Shown here piece by piece: positions 33,378-40,642 of a DNA stretch of 60,455 bases (within the stretch, counting starts at the first letter, position 1; each line of letters begins with the position of its first letter). The translations under genes and the position numbers were made by a program. The notes beneath the pieces were generated by a model, which saw only the letters and a program-made list of their open reading frames with translations, searched no databases and was not told where the DNA came from. This DNA is from [Eubacterium] eligens ATCC 27750 (lineage in GTDB: Bacteria > Bacillota > Clostridia > Lachnospirales > Lachnospiraceae), in contig NC_012782.1 in the NCBI RefSeq assembly GCF_000146185.1, forward strand, positions 1 through 60,455, read 5' to 3'.

Positions 33378-34703
33378 TTATTCCTCTACGATCTCTCCAT
33401 CTTCTGTTACTTCTACAATTTCTCCCTCGATACAGCGGTAGTATGTATCCTCTTTAATATTCTCTCCATCTACTACTATCATCTTAGCTCCTGTGAGCTC
33501 CCAACTCTCCTTATCATAAGGATCCATATAATCTCCATCGCTATATCTGGCTCCTACATATTTCCAATCAGAGAGGATAAGATGAGCTCCCTTACAGCCC
33601 TTAGCTCTTGCCTCATGCCCCCATGCAACCGCTACACCAGTAGGATCACTAACAGATGAGGCTCCTTTATACCCTGTAGCAGATGAGGCTCCACAATTCC
33701 CTGTAGCAGATGAGGCTCCATAATCCCCTGTAGCAGATGAGGCTCCTTTATACCCTGTAGCAGATGAGGCTCCACAATTCCCTGTAGCAGATGAGGCTCC
33801 ACAATCCCCTGTAGCAGATGAGGCTCCACAATTCCCTGTAGCAGATGAGGCTCCATAATCCCCTGTAGCAGATGAGGCTCCATAATCCCCTGTAGCAGAT
33901 GAGGCTCCACAATCCCCTGTAGCAGATGAGGCTCCATAATCCCCTGTAGCAGATGAGGCTCCACAATTCCCTGTAGCAGATGAGGCTCCACAATCCCCTG
34001 TAGCAGATGAGGCTCCATAATCCCCTGTAGCAGATGAGGCTCCACAATCCCCTGTAGCAGATGAGGCTCCACAATTCCCTGTAGCAGATGAGGCTCCACA
34101 ATCCCCTGTAGCAGATGAGGCTCCATAATCCCCTGTAGCAGATGAGGCTCCATAATCCCCTGTAGCAGATGAGGCTCCTTTATACCCTGTAGCAGATGAG
34201 GCTCCACAATTCCCTGTAGCAGATGAGGCTCCATAATCCCCTGTAGCAGATGAGGCTCCATAATCCCCTGTAGCAGATGAGGCTCCATAATCCCCTGTAG
34301 CAGATGAGGCTCCATAATCCCCTGTAGCAGATGAGGCTCCATAATCCCCTGTAGCAGATGCAAAACCGTGTCGCTCGTCTGATCCTGCCTCTTTGTTTAC
34401 CTTACTCATAGTAAAATCAATAGCCATCTTTACAAATCCTGCAATAGATAATCTAGCTCCGATCTTAATATCAGTAGCACATACCTTAGTATTATCTCCG
34501 CTCTTATCCATCTCTCCAGATAACTCTACCTCATGGTATACGCTATGTGCTGGATCATAATATCCAAAACAATCTAACGGATACTCGCAAGCGTGAAAAC
34601 CTGTATCACAGCACTCCGCTCTTTCTGTGTGAAATTCCTTACCCTCCTCATACTGATAACCTCTACAGGTAAGATCCTTGTTAAATCCTTTAAATGCTCT
34701 CAT
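33378..34703 (-). CDS. DUF7666-like protein with 26 nine-residue repeats
   Basis: A protein of 441 residues from the ATG at 34703, which follows AGGAGAAAAATCT; a longer frame to 34760 runs into the promoter. The first 100 residues (MRAFKGFNKDLTCRGYQY, then CCDTGFHACEYPLDCFGYY) match a domain seen in many gut Firmicutes. The centre is 26 tandem units ATGxxGASS in which xx is DY (12), NC (6), DC (5) or YK (3). The last 100 residues form a small closing domain. It may fold as a beta-solenoid. Function unknown. Confidence 0.85.
   Translation of the reverse strand: MRAFKGFNKDLTCRGYQYEEGKEFHTERAECCDTGFHACEYPLDCFGYYDPAHSVYHEVELSGEMDKSGDNTKVCATDIKIGARLSIAGFVKMAIDFTMSKVNKEAGSDERHGFASATGDYGASSATGDYGASSATGDYGASSATGDYGASSATGDYGASSATGNCGASSATGYKGASSATGDYGASSATGDYGASSATGDCGASSATGNCGASSATGDCGASSATGDYGASSATGDCGASSATGNCGASSATGDYGASSATGDCGASSATGDYGASSATGDYGASSATGNCGASSATGDCGASSATGNCGASSATGYKGASSATGDYGASSATGNCGASSATGYKGASSVSDPTGVAVAWGHEARAKGCKGAHLILSDWKYVGARYSDGDYMDPYDKESWELTGAKMIVVDGENIKEDTYYRCIEGEIVEVTEDGEIVEE
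33650..34360 (-). repeat. 27-base tandem coding repeat, 26 units
   Basis: Nearly perfect 27-base units encode ATGxxGASS. Most of the unit is invariant at the DNA level, and variation is almost confined to the two-codon slot (GATTAT, GATTGT, AATTGT, TATAAA). The order of slots is irregular. Such an array is prone to slippage and recombination. Confidence 0.92.
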
Positions 34704-34740
34704 AGATTTTTCTCCTTTTCTGTGTGTGTTATTTTTATTG

Positions 34741-34777
34741 ATAAATAACTTAATCCTCAATATGAGGAAAATTTAGA
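34741..34777 (-). promoter_or_regulatory. Middle-promoter motif, site 9
   Basis: TCTAAA (34772-34777), 14 bases, AGGATTAAGTTATTTATC (from 34757 down) on the minus strand, upstream of the repeat-protein gene. The first two bases of the GTGATTA box differ (AGGATTA); the rest fits the set. Confidence 0.72.
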
Positions 34778-34795
34778 TAGTTTTTGAAAAATATT

Positions 34796-35122
34796 TTATT
34801 TACTGTTTTCCATTCTTTCTCTAGTACGGTTTACCTTAAAGGTCTTAACCGCTAAGAGCTCATCCTCTGGGATCTGGAGGAGATACTTTACCTGCTCCAG
34901 CATTAACTCTACATCTGCGATCTCCTCTACTAAGTTATCTCTGGCAATAGCCTTTTTATCCTCCGCTACAGGCTGTCCTAAGCCTGTTTCTACTCTGCGG
35001 TACTTGTTTACCGCCTGTATAAGCTCTGCACACTCCTCTACTAACTGGTTACTCTGTGCCTCATATCCATAATACTTAGCTGTTTCTAAGTTCATCTCTC
35101 TAATTTTACACATATTACTCAT
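34796..35122 (-). CDS. MazG-like nucleotide pyrophosphohydrolase
   Basis: A 108-residue all-helical protein with the MazG metal-binding pattern EECAEL ... EEIADVELM. It would hydrolyse NTPs or dNTPs and may lower (p)ppGpp-like signals or clean the dNTP pool. It overlaps the nuclease gene upstream by eight bases. A second, distinct MazG-like protein is encoded at 41633. Confidence 0.82.
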   Translation of the reverse strand: MSNMCKIREMNLETAKYYGYEAQSNQLVEECAELIQAVNKYRRVETGLGQPVAEDKKAIARDNLVEEIADVELMLEQVKYLLQIPEDELLAVKTFKVNRTRERMENSK

Positions 35123-35561
35123 ATACCTCCTCTATAGTTCTTCTTACTTTGTCTATGGCTCTATTCCAGCCTAACTCTATATCTCCTACTGCTCCGTTTA
35201 GAATATCCTCAAAAGGGATCTCCTGTACCTGCTTTACTGCCTCTCTTGCCTTTAAGAGCTCCTCCATAAAACTATCCTCAATGAGGTAATAATCTTTAGG
35301 ATCTCCAAAAGATACAGCTATTGCATAATCGGATTTTCTCATAGCTAAGCTCTGCTCCTTAGCCTTATCTATCCAGCTCTTTTTTACTGTAATACTCTGG
35401 CTAGGGTTCATCTTTGTTTTTGCCTCTATAAATAGATCTCCTGCTATTACATCCCCCTTTAAAAATGGAGTAGATCCAGATCCTACTACCTGCCTACCTC
35501 CTATAGCCTTAGCTATACGCTTTTCCTGTTTTGAGCTCTTAGCTCTTGTACTATCTTTCAA
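35115..35561 (-). CDS. PD-(D/E)XK nuclease/resolvase-like protein
   Basis: A 148-residue protein. SKQEKRIAKAIGGRQVVGSG is followed by KGDVIAGDLFIEAKTK, which supplies an E...GD...ExK nuclease pattern. This is the layout of phage Holliday-junction-resolvase-like or endonuclease proteins. It sits among small middle genes, separate from the RecU-like gene at 43390. Confidence 0.72.
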   Translation of the reverse strand: MKDSTRAKSSKQEKRIAKAIGGRQVVGSGSTPFLKGDVIAGDLFIEAKTKMNPSQSITVKKSWIDKAKEQSLAMRKSDYAIAVSFGDPKDYYLIEDSFMEELLKAREAVKQVQEIPFEDILNGAVGDIELGWNRAIDKVRRTIEEVYE

Positions 35562-35781
35562 TCTCTATCTCTGCCTCCATGTTTAAATACTGATCCCTAA
35601 GTTTTCTCCATAAAGCCTCTCTAACCCTGCCTCTAAAGAAAAGAGGCTTTACCTCATATACCATACTAATTACACTTATACTATTCATAGCATCTAACAT
35701 ACTCCATCTACCATCACAGGCTCTAGCGTTAGCCCACCCTGTAAACTCCTTAAATGTACAATCCTTAATTTTCTTTTTCAT
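35551..35781 (-). CDS. Hypothetical basic protein
   Basis: A 76-residue protein (KDCTFKEFTGWANARACDGRW). It overlaps the nuclease gene by 11 bases, and its ribosome site lies within the end of the small membrane gene upstream. No family recognised. Confidence 0.6.
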   Translation of the reverse strand: MKKKIKDCTFKEFTGWANARACDGRWSMLDAMNSISVISMVYEVKPLFFRGRVREALWRKLRDQYLNMEAEIEIER

Positions 35782-35952
35782 TTACTTACTACTGCCTCCC
35801 CTTATAAAGAAATTGATAACAAACATCACAAAGAAAATAACCTTAAAAGAAACTCCAATCCCTAACAATCCAGCTACAAAAGCTATTAAAAAGCTCTCTA
35901 CTAGAGTTACTCCTGCTGTTACTAAAATCACAAGTAATACATATCCAAACAT
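35782..35952 (-). CDS. Small two-segment membrane protein
   Basis: A 56-residue, very hydrophobic protein with two membrane segments split by a polar Glu-Ser turn (VTLVESFLIAFVAGLLGIG, VIFFVMFVINFFI). The ATG overlaps the stop of the upstream gene. It directly abuts the next start. Function unknown; a holin-like or exclusion role is possible. Confidence 0.65.
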   Translation of the reverse strand: MFGYVLLVILVTAGVTLVESFLIAFVAGLLGIGVSFKVIFFVMFVINFFIRGGSSK

Positions 35953-36317
35953 TACTCCGCCTCTCTTTCTTCTAATCTCACTCCGCCATACTCCCAGAGA
36001 TCCTTTTTCATCTCATCCATATCTAGCTCTCCATTTTGCCAGCGTTCATAGTACTGTAATACCAGCTCTGTAAACTCTGGTATCTTCTTTGCATAGGTCT
36101 TTTTCCAGTAATGATCCATGAGTACCTCCATAGGGAGTACTAAGAATAATGTCATAGCTGTATTTATGGCATCCTCCATAGCCTCCTGTTTGATCCTCTT
36201 AAGATCCTCCTCTGTTACCTGCCTTACTGCATTATGGAGCTGTGATCTGGTTAGATTATAGGTTTTTACCTGCTTACCTTTCTGCTTTTCAAGCCTACGC
36301 CTCTCAGCTCTGCCCAT
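35952..36317 (-). CDS. Conserved phage helical protein
   Basis: A 121-residue helical protein with a basic start (MGRAERRRLEKQKGKQVKTYN) and an acidic end. Proteins starting like this and carrying AMTLFLVLPMEVLMDHYWKK-type central helices are common in Firmicutes phage early regions. Role unknown. Confidence 0.68.
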   Translation of the reverse strand: MGRAERRRLEKQKGKQVKTYNLTRSQLHNAVRQVTEEDLKRIKQEAMEDAINTAMTLFLVLPMEVLMDHYWKKTYAKKIPEFTELVLQYYERWQNGELDMDEMKKDLWEYGGVRLEEREAE

Positions 36318-36489
36318 GATATACCGCCTCTACTTTCCACCGCTTAAGAAACTCCTCCAGAGAGTTATACTCAAACTTATAAGCTCTTACCGATACCACC
36401 AGTTTATTTCCTGTGCATCTGGTTTTAATCGGATACACCTTACCGCTCTGGAGCTCACACTCTACCCCTATGTATCTAGCTTTTATCAT
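36304..36489 (-). CDS. Small beta-rich hypothetical protein
   Basis: A 61-residue protein starting MIKARYIGVECELQSGKVYPI. The ATG at 36489 follows AGGAGGAGCAGG; an earlier start at 36531 lies inside the upstream gene. Short SH3-like pattern, ending YNSLEEFLKRWKVEAVYH. Role unknown. Confidence 0.65.
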   Translation of the reverse strand: MIKARYIGVECELQSGKVYPIKTRCTGNKLVVSVRAYKFEYNSLEEFLKRWKVEAVYHGQS

Positions 36490-36719
36490 CCTGCTCCTCC
36501 TGTATACTTGCATCTTTTTACATGGGAACATCTAAAAATACAGGAAATACCATAATCCATCTCTACAAAGTAATACTTTCTACCTACCAGAAATAAATTA
36601 TCATTATCTCTTACATAATCTGTTCCGCACTGTCTAAGTACTCCTGTGTACTCACTTCCATCAAAAAGCGTAACTGTTACCTCAGTATCCAAACGCTCCT
36701 CTAAATCTTCTCTCCTCAT
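36486..36719 (-). CDS. Small Sm/SH3-like hypothetical protein
   Basis: A 77-residue protein with TEVTVTLFDGSEYTGVLRQ, which resembles an LSm or SH3-like beta strand pattern, followed by a Cys-containing end (CIFRCSHVKRC). It is the first gene behind middle-promoter site 8. Confidence 0.62.
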   Translation of the reverse strand: MRREDLEERLDTEVTVTLFDGSEYTGVLRQCGTDYVRDNDNLFLVGRKYYFVEMDYGISCIFRCSHVKRCKYTGGAG

Positions 36720-36741
36720 CGGATCCTCCTCTCTTTTTCAG

Positions 36742-36778
36742 ATACTTAACTTAATCACAATCGGTAAGTATTTTTAGA
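36742..36778 (-). promoter_or_regulatory. Middle-promoter motif, site 8
   Basis: TCTAAA (36773-36778), 14 bases, GTGATTAAGTTAAGTATC (from 36758 down) on the minus strand. The upstream terminator T-run is immediately adjacent. Confidence 0.82.
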
Positions 36779-36812
36779 ATAAAAAAAAAAGAGGATCCTA
36801 AGATCCTCTCTC
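36779..36812 (-). terminator. Terminator behind the 57-residue gene
   Basis: GAGGATC/GATCCTC followed by ten T residues on the minus strand. It is fused to middle-promoter site 8. Confidence 0.85.
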
Positions 36813-36823
36813 TCTTTCTGGTA

Positions 36824-36997
36824 TTAAAACTCCAGCACATTCTCCTCTATGAAAATATCCTTATGCACATCTGCCTTAAATGCTAAGAGTGCTCTGGAGG
36901 CTCTCAGCATTACCTCCTCATCTCCCATCATTTTAGCCCCTGTGTAGGTATTCTCCAGAAAGTCTATTACCTCCTGTTTCTGCTTTTCATTATCCAT
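36824..36997 (-). CDS. Small hypothetical helical protein
   Basis: A 57-residue acidic helical protein (MDNEKQKQEVIDFLENTY, ALLAFKADVHKDIF). It is followed by a strong terminator and preceded within a few bases by another small gene. A ribosome site (AGGAGGTATATA) precedes the ATG. Confidence 0.62.
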   Translation of the reverse strand: MDNEKQKQEVIDFLENTYTGAKMMGDEEVMLRASRALLAFKADVHKDIFIEENVLEF

Positions 36998-37006
36998 ATA
37001 TACCTC

Positions 37007-37174
37007 CTATAAATCCTCCCATCCAACATATCCCAGCTCTTTTAATTCCATCTTACTCTCCCAAATAGCATCCACTAGATTATCCGCCTCTATATCCTCT
37101 GGATCTGTGCTACACTCTAAGGCTACCTGTAACATTTTTATATAATCTATCAGCTCTTTTATACGCTCATCCAT
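37007..37174 (-). CDS. Small acidic hypothetical protein
   Basis: A 55-residue acidic protein (MDERIKELIDYIKMLQVAL, DPEDIEADNLVDAIWE). The ATG follows AGGAGGGCTTA. Likely cotranscribed with its neighbours; family unknown. Confidence 0.6.
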   Translation of the reverse strand: MDERIKELIDYIKMLQVALECSTDPEDIEADNLVDAIWESKMELKELGYVGWEDL

Positions 37175-37183
37175 TAAGCCCTC

Positions 37184-37384
37184 CTATTTGAGTAAATCTT
37201 TTACTCCTACTGTAGTTTTCTTATATACAGCATTTTTTACAGCTCTCTTAGGGTTCTTTGCCAGCCCTACACCCTTTTTACCATACAGAGGATTGACTGC
37301 TTTCTTTACCGCTCTTTTAGCCTTACCTGTAGTACTTGCTTTGATAGCCTTTTTAAGGCTAGGTTTTCTTACTCCGATTTTCAT
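37184..37384 (-). CDS. Lys-rich histone-like small protein
   Basis: A 66-residue protein with about one third Lys/Arg and no acidic clusters (KKAIKASTTGKAKRAVKKAV, KNPKRAVKNAVYKKT). The repeated KRAVKxAV motif suggests DNA or RNA binding, like small basic proteins of other clostridial phages. It lies between the lipoprotein and two acidic small genes. Confidence 0.65.
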   Translation of the reverse strand: MKIGVRKPSLKKAIKASTTGKAKRAVKKAVNPLYGKKGVGLAKNPKRAVKNAVYKKTTVGVKDLLK

Positions 37385-37396
37385 ATAATCCGCCTC

Positions 37397-37966
37397 CTAC
37401 TCTATAGATCCATAGATACTCATATACTCTATATTTCCATTAAATTTACTGGTTTCTGTACTAAATCCGTCAAACTCTATAACCCTTGTAGCATCCGCTA
37501 AAACCTGCTCCCAGCATTTCTCTATATCGGTATCACTAAAAGGCTTTACAAATCTCAGAAACGCCTCCTTATACTGCTCCAGATCCTTACACTCTAAGTA
37601 TACTGTTACCTTAGTTCCTGTAGCTGATATAGTAGTTTCCTCTGTTTTGAGTTTTATCTGATTTTTATGTACACTACCATGATGCTTATAGGGCTCAAAC
37701 TGATCCGCTGTTATCTCCTGCCCCACATTAACCTCATTATACCTATTCAGATATAAATTGATCTCCTCATCGTCTGCATAGATTACAGATAGCTCCTCCG
37801 CCTCCTCTGTAGCTGTTTCTGGCTCCTCTGTTACCTCTGGGGTACTTTCTATAGCCTCCGTTACTTTCTCCGCCTCTATGGGCTCATTTACCTTAGCTGT
37901 ATTTCCACAGGCTGATAAGGATAGTGCAATACCTAAAGCTATTATTACGCTCAATCTCTTTATCAT
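37397..37966 (-). CDS. Phage lipoprotein with own promoter
   Basis: A 189-residue protein with a lipoprotein signal peptide (MIKRLSVIIALGIALSLSAC; lipobox LSAC, lipidated Cys at 20), a Glu/Thr-rich linker and a soluble domain (from about residue 60). It would be anchored outside the cell membrane. A TTGAGT-17-TATAAT promoter lies just upstream, so it can be made in the lysogen. This points to a conversion or superinfection-exclusion factor, though the domain is not one I recognise. Confidence 0.82.
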   Translation of the reverse strand: MIKRLSVIIALGIALSLSACGNTAKVNEPIEAEKVTEAIESTPEVTEEPETATEEAEELSVIYADDEEINLYLNRYNEVNVGQEITADQFEPYKHHGSVHKNQIKLKTEETTISATGTKVTVYLECKDLEQYKEAFLRFVKPFSDTDIEKCWEQVLADATRVIEFDGFSTETSKFNGNIEYMSIYGSIE

Positions 37967-37997
37967 GTAACCACCTACCTTTTTATATAGTGGTTAT

Positions 37998-38026
37998 ATT
38001 ATAACTCATTTATGAGGCTAACTCAA
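37998..38026 (-). promoter_or_regulatory. Sigma-A-like promoter of the lipoprotein gene
   Basis: TTGAGT (38021-38026), exactly 17 bases, TATAAT (37998-38003) on the minus strand. It overlaps the end of the upstream gene and lies about 30 bases from the lipoprotein ATG. Confidence 0.72.
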
Positions 38027-38450
38027 TAACCATCCTAGCCCATGCTCTAGCATCATCCTCCCCATACATCCTGTACACACAATCCTTATAAGGGATCCTG
38101 TAATCCGCCTTAGGATCATTCTCTACCAGTAAATACTTATACTGTGGCTCCCTTGCCTTATTTTGTAAGTGGTGCCTAAATTGATGGAGAAAACCCTCTA
38201 AGGATGGCTCCCCTAAGAAAATCTCCTTTGTAGAGTGTACATAGTTATCATCTCTTACCCACGCTGTAATAACAGGGATCTCTACGCTATATACCTCCGC
38301 TAGCTCTGTATCTAGCTCTCTGATTATCTCCAATCTCTGGAGAGGTGTAGCGGATTTATAACCATTTGCCAGAGCCATACTAACAGGCTCCAAAGCTTTA
38401 CACTCCTTAAATAACACTTTATAGCTTTCTACTCTTTCTATTAGATCCAT
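38010..38450 (-). CDS. Hypothetical protein downstream of a DeoR-like regulator
   Basis: A 146-residue protein with helical start (MDLIERVESYKVLFKECKAL) and a C-terminal segment EGFLHQFRHHLQ ... DARAWARMVIELAS. It has no catalytic motif I can name. It is paired with the small HTH gene nine bases upstream, and the lipoprotein promoter overlaps its end. Confidence 0.6.
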   Translation of the reverse strand: MDLIERVESYKVLFKECKALEPVSMALANGYKSATPLQRLEIIRELDTELAEVYSVEIPVITAWVRDDNYVHSTKEIFLGEPSLEGFLHQFRHHLQNKAREPQYKYLLVENDPKADYRIPYKDCVYRMYGEDDARAWARMVIELAS

Positions 38451-38459
38451 ATGCTCCTC

Positions 38460-38669
38460 CTACTCTACCCACTCTAAACCGCCTGTATACCTGCCTCTGT
38501 GGGTTATTAACTTATCTGGATACACTCTCTTTAGATACGCTATATCCGTTCTAAGTGTTCTCCTAGATACTCCTAACTCCTCTTGTAGCTCCGCTGTATT
38601 TGTACACTTAGCCTCCTTAAGGATACTTATTATCTGGAGCTGTCTAGCATTTACTCCGTGTATACTCAT
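38460..38669 (-). CDS. Small DeoR-like HTH regulator
   Basis: A 69-residue protein that is one winged HTH domain (LQIISILKEAKCTNTAELQE, LGVSRRTLRTDIAYLKR). A stand-alone HTH_11 domain usually binds DNA as a dimer. It lies just after a 22-base perfect palindrome (38687-38708), a possible operator. Confidence 0.75.
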   Translation of the reverse strand: MSIHGVNARQLQIISILKEAKCTNTAELQEELGVSRRTLRTDIAYLKRVYPDKLITHRGRYTGGLEWVE

Positions 38670-38686
38670 CTCTTAGCCCTCCTTAT

Positions 38687-38708
38687 GGAGGAGTTAATTA
38701 ACTCCTCC
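38687..38708. promoter_or_regulatory. 22-base perfect palindrome
   Basis: GGAGGAGTTAATTAACTCCTCC is a perfect palindrome between the DnaJ-zinc-finger gene and the small HTH gene. There is no T-run behind it, so it is not a standard terminator. It could be an operator for the HTH protein or an RNA hairpin near its ribosome site. Confidence 0.5.
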
Positions 38709-38715
38709 CTTGTCT

Positions 38716-39555
38716 TTATAATTTTACCGCACCCACTTTACATCTCTGTAATATAGTCTGCTTAGTGCCTTTATAGTCGCTATGCTCCTTTACAGTTCCT
38801 CTCAATCTTACCTGTGATCCCTCCGCTATGTTGAAAAATGCTGAGGTGCTTTTCCAGATAAAACAGTTACCAGCATCATCTCTAAATACATTGATCCCTA
38901 CCGTATCTGTACCCCATCCTGCATAGCTAGGGATCTCATAAGTAGATCTTTTCTTAAAAGTTACTACCAGATCTAACCTCTCTCCTACCTGCCCCACATA
39001 CTGGCTAGGATCCTCCTCTGTAGGGATCTTACTGTTAAGTACTGCCTGTACCTCTGTAAGGTCTTTCCAGCTCATTGTACCGTACTCTGGATAGATATTA
39101 AGGCACTCCTCATAACTAAGCTCTATTGTAGGGTATCTATCCTGTTTCTCTAAGAAATACCAGTTAATCCCTCCTCTATACTTTGCTCCTGCCTCCCTAA
39201 GCTCCTCACGGATCTCATAGGTGTTACCTGTTACTACATAGATCTTACCCTCTGGATTAAATCCGTATTTCTCAGCTATTGCTAAACGATTGTTATTAAA
39301 CTCCTCTACCTGCTTAGCCCTCTTAGCCTCTGCTCTCTTTCTAGCTCTCTCATCCAGCTTAGCTCTATACTCTGGAGTATATTCTTTTTCAATAACTGGA
39401 GTAGGTCTTTCTCCAGTTCCTCCGCACTCATAACAAGTCCAGCCTGTAAAAGCCCATTTATCAGATCCTCCAGCTCCTCCACATCTAGGGCAAGTGTAAT
39501 TAGCATAATACTTAGTACCGTTTTTATCGGTTCTCAGATAAACGATCTTAGCCAT
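38716..39555 (-). CDS. DnaJ-type zinc-finger protein with OB-fold
   Basis: A 279-residue protein. The N-terminus has two CxxCxG units (CPRCGGAGGS, CYECGGTGER), like half of a DnaJ zinc finger. A basic helix and an alpha/beta middle follow (IYVVTGNTYEIREELREAG). The last 90 residues look like an OB-fold (DLVVTFKKRSTYE, SQVRLRGTVKEHSDYKGTKQT), the pattern seen in single-strand DNA binding. Such proteins recur in phages and conjugative elements; role unknown. Confidence 0.75.
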   Translation of the reverse strand: MAKIVYLRTDKNGTKYYANYTCPRCGGAGGSDKWAFTGWTCYECGGTGERPTPVIEKEYTPEYRAKLDERARKRAEAKRAKQVEEFNNNRLAIAEKYGFNPEGKIYVVTGNTYEIREELREAGAKYRGGINWYFLEKQDRYPTIELSYEECLNIYPEYGTMSWKDLTEVQAVLNSKIPTEEDPSQYVGQVGERLDLVVTFKKRSTYEIPSYAGWGTDTVGINVFRDDAGNCFIWKSTSAFFNIAEGSQVRLRGTVKEHSDYKGTKQTILQRCKVGAVKL

Positions 39556-39557
39556 CT

Positions 39558-39713
39558 TTACGCCTCCTCATAATCCATATCCCATACAAACTCATTCTCA
39601 TCTACCCACTCCCAGCCATACTCTCTACAAAAGCTCTCAGCCTCCGCCTCTGTTTCAAACTCTGTAAAGTATTTCTTTGTGCCTCCAGCACTCTTAAGAT
39701 AAACTGTAAACAT
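39558..39713 (-). CDS. Small acidic hypothetical protein
   Basis: A 51-residue acidic, aromatic-rich protein (GTKKYFTEFETEAEAESFCR, EYGWEWVDENEF). The reading frame is intact with a ribosome site (GGAGGGAAAT) before ATG, and its stop is two bases from the next gene. Family unknown. Confidence 0.62.
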   Translation of the reverse strand: MFTVYLKSAGGTKKYFTEFETEAEAESFCREYGWEWVDENEFVWDMDYEEA

Positions 39714-39736
39714 ATTTCCCTCCGATCTGGGAGCCC

Positions 39737-40291
39737 TTAGGCTCCCAACTCCTGTACATACTCCATACCATCAAAGCTACAAAAGCCTCCAGCATCTAAA
39801 ATACTCTGTAAAGCTCTTTTCCCTCCACAGGGAATATATGGAGCTAAAATACCAAACTCATCTCTATCTGAGCTAAAAGCTATGTAGCCCTTGCCCTCCT
39901 CATAGAGGGCATATCCTGTAACTACTCTAGCTATTCTATCTGTACCAAACTTAGCTCCTTTTAATCTCTTAATAACCATCTTACTTACCTCCTGTTTTTC
40001 TTCCTCAGCATCTACCAGCTCAATCTTGCTGATTAAGGATCTCCAGTAAAATACTCTACCATCCTCTGTTACTAAAAACTCCTTATGGAGCTTGCTGTTT
40101 TCCTCTGTGAGATCATAGGCTCTACACTTAACACATTTCTTATCAATGTACTCTACTGTGTAATCTTCAAACTCTGCGTTTTCTTCCAGATAAGAGATAA
40201 ACTCTTTAACTGTAAGCTGATCCATAAGCTCCTCTGTAGATCTCATAAACTGTACTCTGTATCTGTTATCATCACTGTTTTTATATCTCAT
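39737..40291 (-). CDS. Hypothetical early protein
   Basis: A 184-residue alpha/beta protein with a CVKC pair (DKKCVKCRAYDL) and a C-terminal LAPYIPCGGKRALQSILDAGG. No family recognised. It is the first gene behind a strong sigma-A-like promoter at 40340-40369, so it and the genes behind it can be expressed by host polymerase alone. Confidence 0.65.
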   Translation of the reverse strand: MRYKNSDDNRYRVQFMRSTEELMDQLTVKEFISYLEENAEFEDYTVEYIDKKCVKCRAYDLTEENSKLHKEFLVTEDGRVFYWRSLISKIELVDAEEEKQEVSKMVIKRLKGAKFGTDRIARVVTGYALYEEGKGYIAFSSDRDEFGILAPYIPCGGKRALQSILDAGGFCSFDGMEYVQELGA

Positions 40292-40339
40292 ATTGTTTAC
40301 CTCTCTTTCAGTTCGTATCTAGTTCCTTACCTCACTTAT

Positions 40340-40369
40340 AATATACACCCCCCTATATAATAATGTCAA
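40340..40369 (-). promoter_or_regulatory. Sigma-A-like promoter
   Basis: TTGACA (40364-40369), 18 bases, TATATT (40340-40345) on the minus strand. The spacer includes ATATAGGGGGG. It follows a terminator and starts the 40291 transcript. Confidence 0.7.
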
Positions 40370-40397
40370 TTACTTTTTATATAACCCCTGTATAAAA

Positions 40398-40427
40398 TAA
40401 TAGAGGAGGCTTTTTACTGCCTCCTCC
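40398..40427 (-). terminator. Terminator behind the XRE gene
   Basis: GAGGAGGC/GCCTCCTC with an AGTAAAAA loop, followed by TATTATTTTAT. It ends the recombination operon that starts at site 7. Confidence 0.75.
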
Positions 40428-40432
40428 TGCTC

Positions 40433-40642
40433 TTATTTCCAGAAAAATCTATCTACAGATACTCCATAGAATTTAGCCAGATTGTAAAGTACTGTAGCCT
40501 TAGGGATCCGTGTACCTGTTTCCCATCTACTTATACTTACCTCTGTATATCCTGTACCTTTTACCACATCTTTTAGAGTGTAGCCCTTTTTCTCTCTTAC
40601 CTCTCTAAGGTTATGTGCTAAGGTTTCCTCTATTTCTCTCAT
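40433..40642 (-). CDS. XRE-family regulator
   Basis: A 69-residue single HTH protein (LREVREKKGYTLKDVVKGTG, YTEVSISRWETGTRIPK). It overlaps the RecA-like gene by four bases (ATGA) and is followed by a terminator. It might regulate the adjacent sigma-A promoter at 40340-40369. Confidence 0.8.
   Translation of the reverse strand: MREIEETLAHNLREVREKKGYTLKDVVKGTGYTEVSISRWETGTRIPKATVLYNLAKFYGVSVDRFFWK

Noticed and set aside
33650..34360. CRISPR-like regular repeats
   Set aside because: The 27-base units are contiguous without unique spacers and are coding.
33632..34363. Out-of-frame repeat protein with units EPHLLQGIM
   Set aside because: It is the shifted reading of the 27-base array; the DUF7666-like frame has the ribosome site, conserved ends and a terminator.
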